Source: a virus. Taken from it: a stretch of 32,936 bases of DNA. The stretch is taken from positions 1 through 32,936 of IMG/VR virus record IMGVR_UViG_3300031857_000793. One strand, given 5' to 3'. The position numbers and the translations under genes are program-made. A model generated the notes under the pieces. That model worked only from the letters and a program-made list of their open reading frames with translations. It had not been told where the DNA came from and did not search any database. Shown piece by piece: positions 14,198 through 22,300 of this stretch; position 1 is the stretch's first letter, and each line of letters opens with the position of its first letter.

Positions 14198-14670
14198 CAA
14201 CTAATGAGCAAGCAAAACAATGGAGGCTTAATAATGCTGAAAAATATAAAGCATATCAAATTAAGTATAGAGAAAAGAATCGAGATAGATTTAATGAAGC
14301 TCAAAAAACATGGGGTAAAAATAATCCTGAAAAAGCTATATTAACAAAGACGAAAACAAGGGCTAAGAAAAATGGCACTGAATTTAATATAGATATAAAT
14401 GATATACGCATACCTGAAAAGTGCCCTATATTAAACATACCAATCATTAGAGAATTTAAAGGTGGTGGTAATAAAAATAAAGGCCCTAGAGCAACATCAC
14501 CTTCAATAGATAGACTAGACAACACCAAAGGTTATGTAAAAGGAAACATACAAATCATTAGCCACAAAGCTAACGCAATGAAAAATAATGCATCTGCTGA
14601 AGAGTTATTACAATTTGCCTTTTGGGTAATACTTACCTATGGTCATTTAATTGATAAAGAAATTAGTTGA
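14194..14670 (+). CDS. HNH-like homing-type endonuclease
   Basis: 158 residues. The long Lys/Asn/Glu-rich helical N-terminus (residues 1-50) looks like a DNA-binding region with WRLNNAEKYK- and KNNPEKA-type repeats. The core has EKCPILNIPI, then SPSIDRLDNTKGYVKGNIQIISHKANAMK, the pattern of phage homing-type HNH endonucleases in which the D-R-L-D, the N of GNI and the H are conserved. It overlaps the helicase by 4 bases and its stop codon lies inside the -35 box of the promoter at 14667. Probably a mobile gene inserted between functional genes. Confidence 0.75.
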   Translation: MTTNEQAKQWRLNNAEKYKAYQIKYREKNRDRFNEAQKTWGKNNPEKAILTKTKTRAKKNGTEFNIDINDIRIPEKCPILNIPIIREFKGGGNKNKGPRATSPSIDRLDNTKGYVKGNIQIISHKANAMKNNASAEELLQFAFWVILTYGHLIDKEIS

Positions 14671-14694
14671 CATTGTAAATAAGCATGATATAAT
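14667..14694 (+). promoter_or_regulatory. Consensus sigma70 promoter with extended -10
   Basis: TTGACA at 14667-14672 and TATAAT at 14689-14694, 16-base spacer, with TG at 14686-14687 giving an extended -10 (TGaTATAAT). Transcription should start near 14701, 23 bases before the ATG at 14724. The TGA stop of the HNH gene is formed by bases of the -35 box. There is no inverted repeat over this -35, unlike the promoter at 673. It would drive the ssDNA-binding and primase-helicase genes. Confidence 0.85.
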
Positions 14695-14723
14695 ACTATC
14701 CTTAAGTTTTGAAAGGAGTAAAT

Positions 14724-15128
14724 ATGGAGTTAGACAACAATCAAATTGAGAAGCTAATGAAAGCTTCTGTCAATATGAGAGATAAGATTGAAGAGCTAGA
14801 AAAACAAATTACCGACATTAAAGTGCAAAAAGATAAAGTCGATTTAGCGTTAAATGAAACTTGTAGAACATTAAATGTAACTAGTTTGAAAACAAGTGTA
14901 GGAACATTATCAAGAACACTCAAAACTAGATATTGGTCGAACGATTGGCCTAGTATGTATGAGTTTATTCTTGAAAATAAATTGCCTGAATTCTTTGAAA
15001 AAAGATTAGTGCAATCAGCAATTAAAGAATACTTGGAGCAAAACCCTGATAAACAACCACCAGGTTTACAAGCAACAAGCGAATATACAGTAAGAATAAC
15101 TAAAAGCCGAAATAAGGAGGAAGTATGA
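14724..15128 (+). CDS. Coiled-coil phage protein
   Basis: 134 residues from the ATG at 14724, set by AAAGGAG; an in-frame ATG at 14709 lies upstream of that site. Residues 1-50 form a likely coiled coil (MRDKIEELEKQITDIKVQKDKV). The second half has TLKTRYWSNDWPSMYEFI and PPGLQATSEYTVRI, a pattern I know from many phage proteins of unknown function encoded near ssDNA-binding proteins. It is the first gene of the promoter at 14667 and overlaps the next gene by ATGA, so the two probably act together. Confidence 0.65.
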   Translation: MELDNNQIEKLMKASVNMRDKIEELEKQITDIKVQKDKVDLALNETCRTLNVTSLKTSVGTLSRTLKTRYWSNDWPSMYEFILENKLPEFFEKRLVQSAIKEYLEQNPDKQPPGLQATSEYTVRITKSRNKEEV

Positions 15129-16039
15129 GTACAGAATTAGATATATTTTCACAAGGTTCTACCGCAGTAGCACATCGTAATAGACGTGATGATGGCTTTA
15201 CTGCTAACATCACAGGTAGTTCTGTTACTGCTAAACGTATTTCTATACGAGGTAGTAAATTTAGATTAATGGTTAATGGTAAAGAAGTTGAGAAGTCTAA
15301 TCAAGATGCTCTTGATGTAGTTATCGTTAACGCATCACCACACGTTCATAGAATGTATTTTTCTAAAGCATATACACCAGGCGAAAAGATGCCACCACCA
15401 ACATGTTGGACTTCAGATAGTCAGAAGCCTGATGATGCTGTTGTAGAAAAACAAGCTGATTCATGTTTAGCATGTCCACAAAACATTAAAGGTTCAGGTG
15501 CTAATGGCACTAAGGCATGTCGCTTTAGTAGACGTATTGCAGTTGTTCGTGCTGATGATTTAAATGGCGATGTATATCAAATGACATTACCTTCACAATC
15601 TATTTTTGGAACAGGTCCAAAAGAACGCAAACCATTACATGAATATACTGATTACGTTAAAGCTAATGGTGAAAACTTAATGTCTGTTGTATCTCGTGTA
15701 TCTTTTGACGAAGATTCATCAAGCACTAAGATTGGTTTTAAAGCTATAAGAGTTTTAACTGATGATGAATGGGAAATATGTAAAGCTAAATCTACATCAG
15801 AAGAAGCATTACGTGCAATCACTTTATCAGTAAGTGTTAATAGTGAAGACGATGGTGAAGAATTTGAACAAAAGAAACAACAACCTATTCAACGTCCTCA
15901 AGTAGCTACCCCTGCGGAACCTGATAATATTCCTGAACCTACAGTTCGTGCAGAAGAAAAGCCACAACCAAAACCTGCAACACCTAAAGCAGATCAAGGT
16001 GATGTTAGTTTAGATGATCTAGTATCAGATTGGGCTTAA
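15125..16039 (+). CDS. Probable single-stranded DNA-binding protein
   Basis: 304 residues. The first 200 form an ordered domain with a likely zinc site: PTCW, SCLACP, and a further CRFSR, i.e. four cysteines within about 45 residues (roughly 98-142). The last 70 are disordered, rich in Gln, Pro and Lys, and end in an acidic, aromatic tail (DVSLDDLVSDWA) very like the tails by which SSB proteins recruit replication partners. The function rests on this layout and on the place before the primase-helicase, not on a recognised OB-fold motif; another replication accessory role is possible. Confidence 0.6.
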   Translation: MSTELDIFSQGSTAVAHRNRRDDGFTANITGSSVTAKRISIRGSKFRLMVNGKEVEKSNQDALDVVIVNASPHVHRMYFSKAYTPGEKMPPPTCWTSDSQKPDDAVVEKQADSCLACPQNIKGSGANGTKACRFSRRIAVVRADDLNGDVYQMTLPSQSIFGTGPKERKPLHEYTDYVKANGENLMSVVSRVSFDEDSSSTKIGFKAIRVLTDDEWEICKAKSTSEEALRAITLSVSVNSEDDGEEFEQKKQQPIQRPQVATPAEPDNIPEPTVRAEEKPQPKPATPKADQGDVSLDDLVSDWA

Positions 16040-16041
16040 TC

Positions 16042-16272
16042 ATGCGTGGATATTCTCAAGGATTGATTGAAACAAATCAAAATGCTAAAGAAGGTATAGG
16101 AACTTTATTAGGTAGGCTGTGCATATCATTAAAGTATCCTGTAAGTCAAGTAGCGAAAGATCTTCAAGTTTCAAGGCAAACAGTGTATGATTGGTTCTCT
16201 GGTAAAACAAAACCATCAAAGTTGACAGAGTTTAAAATTACAACTCTGATTGAAAAAATCAATAAAAAGTAA
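16042..16272 (+). CDS. Small helix-turn-helix DNA-binding protein
   Basis: 76 residues from the ATG at 16042; an in-frame TTG at 16030 overlaps the SSB-like gene. The core VSQVAKDLQVSRQTVYDWFSGKTKPS (about residues 36-61) is a helix-turn-helix of the XRE or transposase-helix type, with the recognition helix around SRQTVYDWF. It has no other domain. The only clear DNA-binding regulator in the window, so a candidate for binding the inverted-repeat sites; this is inference. The ribosome site is weak, which suggests low-level or coupled translation. Confidence 0.7.
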   Translation: MRGYSQGLIETNQNAKEGIGTLLGRLCISLKYPVSQVAKDLQVSRQTVYDWFSGKTKPSKLTEFKITTLIEKINKK

Positions 16273-16279
16273 TTCCTTA

Positions 16280-16297
16280 GGGGCAGGATAAAGCCCC
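16280..16297 (+). other. Hairpin in the gap before the primase-helicase gene
   Basis: GGGGC, loop AGGATAAA, GCCCC: a compact G/C stem in an AT-rich gap, 8 bases after the HTH stop (16270-16272). Only a poor U-tract follows (ACCTTATTT), so it is at best a weak terminator; an mRNA stability or processing element is equally possible. The primase gene starts 38 bases later behind a weak CGAGAG site. Confidence 0.4.
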
Positions 16298-16334
16298 ACC
16301 TTATTTAAGTAACAAACTTTATTTCGAGAGAATA

Positions 16335-19184
16335 ATGCAAACAAAAGAATTTTTACAGAGTGTATGGCCTGATGATGGATACTATTGTATCTGTGGTAAA
16401 GATCAAAAAAATATAGTCACACCTAAGTTTGTAAAAACTATCGATGAAGCAGTATCAATATCAAACAAATTTCTAGATGATAAGCAAGATGTTTATTTTG
16501 CTTGCTCATCGTGGATGGAACCTACTGAAAGAAAAGGTATTAATGCAAAAGAACAACGCATCTTTTGGTTAGATATTGATTGTGGATTTGATAGTAAAAA
16601 ACGTAAATGGAAAGACTATGAAACTAAAGATGATGCTTTAGTAGCCTTACGTGAGTTTACAGATAAGACAGGATTACCTGCTCCAACTATTGTAGATTCA
16701 GGTAACGGAGTTCATTGTTATTGGTCTTTAATTGAACCTATTGATAAAGCTGTATGGAAACCTGTAGCTGAAGGACTTAAATTTTTATGTGTTAAACATG
16801 GATTAAAAGCTGATGGTGCATGCACAGCTGACATGTCACGTATCTTACGTGTGCCAGGCACAAAGAATTTTAAAGATGTAACTAACCCTGTAGATGTTGT
16901 TGTTTTAAATCAAGGTGTTGCTACACCTTTTGATGAATTAGCTAGACTTATTCCTATTCATCTTACTGATAAACCACGTGCTAAACGTCCTCTTGACGAA
17001 GCTACTAAAGCTATACTTGGTAACAATTCATCTAAGTTTAGAAAGATATTAGAACGATGCAGTAAAGATGATGGCTGTCCACAACTTACTCATATTGTAA
17101 CCAAACAAGCTACGATTGAAGAACCATTATGGCGTTCAGGATTATCTATCGCTGCTTTCTGTGAAGATGCTGAAGCAGCTATTCATAACATATCTAAAAG
17201 ACACCCTGATTATGATTATGCTAAAACAGAAGCTAAGGCTAACGCTATTCCAGGACCTCACACATGTAAGCAATTTGAAAGCTTACGTCCCTCAGGTTGT
17301 GAAGGATGTAAACATAAAGGTAAGATTACTTCTCCTATAGAATTAGGTAGAGTTATTTTACGTGCTAAAGGTGCAGACAATGTTATTCAAGCAAAGTCTG
17401 AAGCATTAAATGAAACAGTTACTTATCACGTGCCTGACTACCCCTTCCCATATTTTAGAGGTAAGAATGGCGGCGTATATAAGACTACACAAGACGAACA
17501 AGAAGAAGCAGTTTTAATTTATGACTATGATTTTTATCTAGTAGAAATTTTAAATGATAAAGATGCAGCTGGGTTCTGTGCTTGGTTTAAGATTCACCTT
17601 CCACAAGACGGAGTACAAGAGTTCATAGCACCACTCACACAGCTATTATCACGAGATGAAGCTCGTAAGATTTTAGCGGCCAAAGGTATTGTTAGAAATG
17701 GTAAACAACTAGATGAAGTTATTTACTACATTATGGCAGTAATTGCTAATCAACAAAAACAAAAACCTTCTACTATGATGTATAAACAATATGGTTGGAC
17801 ACCCGATCACAAAAAGATACTTATAGGAAATAGAGAGATTAGTGCATTTGGTATTAAGTTTGTACCTGTATCTGATGATATTAAAGATGTTAATCCTGCT
17901 CTAATTAAAAAAGGCAGTTATGACTTATGGAAGAAAGCTATATCTGTTTATGAAAGACCAGGTATGGAGTTACGTGCCTTTGGTTTCTTCTGTGCATTCG
18001 GTTCATTACTTATGCCTTTCTTTAAATCAAAAGAAAAATCAGCAGTAATTAATTTATATAATCCTGAATCAGGACAAGGTAAGTCAACTATTCTACAAGC
18101 TATGACTAGTGTATATGGTAATCCTGAAATGAATGCAAACCTCATACAAGTATGGGGTGATACAGGTAATGCCGTTATTAATCGTATGGGTTACATGAAT
18201 AACTTACCCTCCGCAGTAGATGAATTTACAAAAGTAAATGCAGATCAATTACATGAGTTTTTAAAGTTCATGGCTACAGGTCGTGGTAAAAATCGTATGG
18301 ATAGTAGTGGTAAAAATAAAGAAAGACATAACGACACAGTATTTAATCTTATAAGTGTAGTTTCTTCTAATACTGACTTTAGAACAGTAGTATTTTCTGA
18401 AAATGCTAAAGCATCAGGTGAGATGGCTCGCTTCTTACAAATTCGTATTGACGAAGATAAGTCATTAACTAAAGAACAAGCTGATGAATACTTTGAATTA
18501 TTGTTTGATAACTTTGGACATGCTGGAGAAATCTATGCACAATGGCTTATTGCTAATTTAGAATTAGTTAGAGTAAAACTAAAAGAAACGCAATTAAGTA
18601 TTGACAAGGCATGGAACATTACAGGACGTGAACGTAAATATTCTGCTACATTAGCTGCTGTATTTTTAGGTGCTAAGATTGCAAGAGAATTAGGCATACA
18701 TAATATTGATCCTGTGCCTGTTCAAGAAGCTGTTCGTAAAGCGTTAGATGATTCTCGTGTTGAAATAAAAGACCGTGACTTTGATGCGATGGAAACATTA
18801 ACATCTTTCTTACATGAAAATCTAAAGAATACTTTAGTAATAAATAGTAAAACTGATTCAAGATCTAATCTACAAGAAGCACCTTTATTGAAACCAATCA
18901 ATGAGTTACGTGTCAGAATTGAACCTGATACCAATACAATTTATATTGGTGTTGATACTATGCGATCATATTTAAAATCGCTTGGTAAAATTGAATTAGA
19001 AGACTTTGTTAAAAAGTTAAAAGAAGCTAACGTATTACATAGACGTTCAGGAGATTTAAAAGTGCTACACAAAGGATTAGATATTAGTGGTGCAGGTAAA
19101 CGTTGTTTATGGATTGATAACTCAACGTTTGATGAAATTAAATTAGATAACTTACCATTGGATGTACCTAGAAGTGTTAACTAA
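16335..19184 (+). CDS. Primase-helicase (AEP-like primase plus DUF927-like ATPase)
   Basis: 949 residues. The N-terminal part has primase-like motifs: FWLDIDCG with D80 and D82, SGNGVH (122-127) with H127, and DMSRILRVPGTKN further on, as in archaeo-eukaryotic-type primases of mobile elements. A cysteine cluster (HTCKQ, SGCEGCKHKG near residues 305-325) may bind zinc. The C-terminal part has Walker A SGQGKST near residue 580, SVYGNP, then LPSAVDEF (Walker B) and ATGRGKNRM, the DUF927-type helicase layout. So priming and unwinding are joined in one protein, as in many phages. It belongs to the transcript of the promoter at 14667 and ends overlapping the small gene at 19162. Confidence 0.85.
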   Translation: MQTKEFLQSVWPDDGYYCICGKDQKNIVTPKFVKTIDEAVSISNKFLDDKQDVYFACSSWMEPTERKGINAKEQRIFWLDIDCGFDSKKRKWKDYETKDDALVALREFTDKTGLPAPTIVDSGNGVHCYWSLIEPIDKAVWKPVAEGLKFLCVKHGLKADGACTADMSRILRVPGTKNFKDVTNPVDVVVLNQGVATPFDELARLIPIHLTDKPRAKRPLDEATKAILGNNSSKFRKILERCSKDDGCPQLTHIVTKQATIEEPLWRSGLSIAAFCEDAEAAIHNISKRHPDYDYAKTEAKANAIPGPHTCKQFESLRPSGCEGCKHKGKITSPIELGRVILRAKGADNVIQAKSEALNETVTYHVPDYPFPYFRGKNGGVYKTTQDEQEEAVLIYDYDFYLVEILNDKDAAGFCAWFKIHLPQDGVQEFIAPLTQLLSRDEARKILAAKGIVRNGKQLDEVIYYIMAVIANQQKQKPSTMMYKQYGWTPDHKKILIGNREISAFGIKFVPVSDDIKDVNPALIKKGSYDLWKKAISVYERPGMELRAFGFFCAFGSLLMPFFKSKEKSAVINLYNPESGQGKSTILQAMTSVYGNPEMNANLIQVWGDTGNAVINRMGYMNNLPSAVDEFTKVNADQLHEFLKFMATGRGKNRMDSSGKNKERHNDTVFNLISVVSSNTDFRTVVFSENAKASGEMARFLQIRIDEDKSLTKEQADEYFELLFDNFGHAGEIYAQWLIANLELVRVKLKETQLSIDKAWNITGRERKYSATLAAVFLGAKIARELGIHNIDPVPVQEAVRKALDDSRVEIKDRDFDAMETLTSFLHENLKNTLVINSKTDSRSNLQEAPLLKPINELRVRIEPDTNTIYIGVDTMRSYLKSLGKIELEDFVKKLKEANVLHRRSGDLKVLHKGLDISGAGKRCLWIDNSTFDEIKLDNLPLDVPRSVN

Positions 19185-19368
19185 CGGCGTAGATTACCAA
19201 ATTATGTGGGCAGAGTTTAAACCTGGTTCTTCCATGTTTATACCTGCAGTAGATACTAAATCAGCTATTGCTGCTCTTACTCGTGAGAGCAAGCGATTAG
19301 AGTTTGAATTTGTTCACAAGATTGTTATAGAAGACGGAGTTCAAGGTATAAGAGTATGGCGTTTATAA
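19162..19368 (+). CDS. Small hypothetical protein at the end of the plus-strand block
   Basis: 68 residues from the ATG at 19162, or 54 from the ATG at 19204; neither has a clear ribosome site, so the start is unsettled. The core WAEFKPGSSMFIPAV, followed by a helix (SAIAALTRESKRLEFEF) and a beta end (GVQGIRVWRL), is a pattern found in short phage proteins of unknown role. Its stop overlaps the 3' end of the minus-strand 1878-residue gene, so the two blocks meet tail to tail. Confidence 0.55.
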   Translation: MYLEVLTNGVDYQIMWAEFKPGSSMFIPAVDTKSAIAALTRESKRLEFEFVHKIVIEDGVQGIRVWRL

Positions 19369-22300
19369 CCCTGCTCTTAATCTAAGTTCTCTTATATTCT
19401 TAAGCACTAATTGTTCTCTTTCACGTAATGCTCTAATTCTAGCTTCTTTCTGAGCAGGTGACATTTTAGTATCAGGTGCTTCAAATATAAGTCTTTCTTG
19501 TCTACGAATATCTGTAAGCTGTTTGTTAATAGCGTTGACTTGAGATTTAACTTGTAATAGTTTTTGATTCTCTGTCATAAATTCTTTACGTTCTTCAGCA
19601 GTTTTATATGTCTTTAAGTAATTAGATGATTTAACTGCTTCATTAACAAGTGTTCTAAGTTCGTAGAAATCACTCTTATCTTTTGTACCAAATTCTTTAG
19701 CAACAAACGCTGACATGCCAGGAATGGATGCGACGGTATCTTCAAAAGTCTTATCAGGTAAAGCCTTGCCTGACGCGGCAGACATAACTTGGTCGGTAGC
19801 CATTAAACCTAAACCTGCTGTATAACCAAAGTAGGCTTTTAATAAATGATCTATCTTCATAGGGGATACACCCATAGCTGTTCCCATTACTTTAGATAGT
19901 TGAGAAGTATTAACTGAATATTGATATTGTGGTTGTAGTTCTTCTAAACCTTGACCTACAATAGGTCTATCAGTAAAAAAGTTATAATTAGTTGCTACTT
20001 CAAGAAGAGGTTTACCAAATTGAGGTAATACATTAGGACCTAGTAAAGCATTTGCTAAGCCATTATAAAGGGCTTTTTTAGCTTTAGTAGCATCTTCTGT
20101 ACCTTCAGCCATAGTCATTTGGTATATATGCTCAGGTAGTATTTTGCCTGCGAAAGTAAAAATATCTCCACGTACAGGCAAACTTAATCCACCTGAACCA
20201 GGTATAAGTAGTTTCTTATCTCTTACTGAAGTATCTAGTTTTTTATAATCTTCATCTTCACTGATGAGTACATTATAAATAAATCCTGCAACCAATACTT
20301 TAGCAAAGGTTGACGCTAATACTTTTCTTGCTTCAGCTTTCTCCATAGGAGCAATACCTTTACCAGCTAATACTTTTGCAGCTACATTCATAGATTGTAA
20401 ATATGCACCAAAGAAGGGCACAGTTTGTCTTAAGAAGTTAACTGTACTACTAGCACCTGATCTTCTAAAGTTAATTACTTCAAACGCACGTTCAATAGCC
20501 AGTGCTTTATTACCTGTTTCTTTTAGTGTTTGATTATAGATAGCTTGACGTACAGCATTATCGGATGCCATAGATAAGGCTCTAAACGGTTTAGATATTT
20601 TATCCATAAGTTTAGGATCTTTAAGTCCAGCAGCAATTTCTGCATCTATACGGCTAACTGCTGATGAATAGTCACGTACACCTACAGCACCATATTTCTT
20701 AAGTTCTGCTTGTGCTTCACTTGTACCACGAAGTGTACTAATAAACTCTTTCATAACTTGAACAGGTAGTGCAAACGGATGCTTAACACCTGATACAAAC
20801 ATCGCACCAAACGCATCTTGTGATAACTGACCTATAGAGAATAGTGGGTTTAACACAATGTTTTGACGTAGGATATTAGTAAACTTAGATGCTGCTGATA
20901 ATGCAGGAATAACAATAGGTTCCATACCTGTGAAGGCATGTACAAATAGTGGATCAGTATAAACATAACGATCAACACTACCATTATTCCATATGCCTAC
21001 TACATTACCTTTTAAGTCGTGTGGAATTTTTTCATTCTTATCTAATAGTCTTACTTCACCTTCAGGTAAGTATTTCATAGCAGCTTCATTTAAATCTTTA
21101 GCTGATTGATTGCCTACACCTTTACGAACGACATAACTAATCCATCGCTCCATGTTATCAAACACGTTATTCACAGGTTGTCTGCTACCAATAAATCTTT
21201 TATCTGAAGCTACATCAAGTAGTCCACGATTAAACTCACGAGGACCTGCTCTATTTTCTAATTGTTCTACACGGTAGAACGGCACATAGTCCATAACATC
21301 AAGTAGTGTTTCTGCTTCTGATTTAGTATATAGTCCTGACTCCACTGCAAAGTCTAATATGTTTTGACGAGTCTTGTTCCACTCACTAACTACCTTATCC
21401 ATGCCTTTAACTTTATTGAACAGTTGTTCACCTGCAGCTAACTGCTGGTCGTTTAAGTGCACAATTAATTTATTAGTTTTATCAAACTTAGCTTCTGCAG
21501 CATCACGTTCAGCTTTAGTTTTAGCAGCTGCTAACTCTTGAACATATACTTTCTCAGCTTCTGTTTTTCTTTCTTTAATACCTTTTAATCGTCTAGCAAC
21601 AAGAGCTTGATGAGCATACTTCTCCATCTCTTCATAAGTAAGTCCGTTTTGTTCAGCAGCTGATTTAAGTGCATCAATCACACCTTTCCAACTACCTTCT
21701 TTATCAATGGCTACATATTTGAAACTTTCTGGATCATACTTCAACCCACCTTTTTCTAATACTTGATGTGCTAATGCTTCACGATGTAACGCTTGTGAAG
21801 TGGACGCTCTAAATAACATTTGCTTAATCTCATCAAACGACATACCCATATTCTCCATGCCTTTACGTATGGCGTTTTGTAGAGCAGCATCAGATGAGAA
21901 CCACATAGTCTCAACTTTATCTAAAAACTTAGGAGCGACTTTAGCTTGTTCTTTAACGAAGTTAACGGGGTTGTCTTTGATAGATTGGAATAATGTCGGT
22001 TCCTTAGGCGCTTCATATACGCCACCCGCTCTTTCAAAGACGGCCTTAAACTCTGGGTTAGGTTCTTGTTTCTTAGCAAACTCAACTCCTTTTCTTTCAG
22101 CTTGTTTTAAATCTTTCTTCATCGCAGTCTTGAAGGAGTGCATAACAAGATCTTGAATATCTTCACCTGTTAAGTTCTTATACTTATTGACCTTCAAGAA
22201 ATTACGAACAGCGTTTAATATACGACGCCATAGAGGATGTGTCGGTGCATCTTCACCAATCTTAGCTACAATCTCACGTAAGAACTGACGACTACCTACA

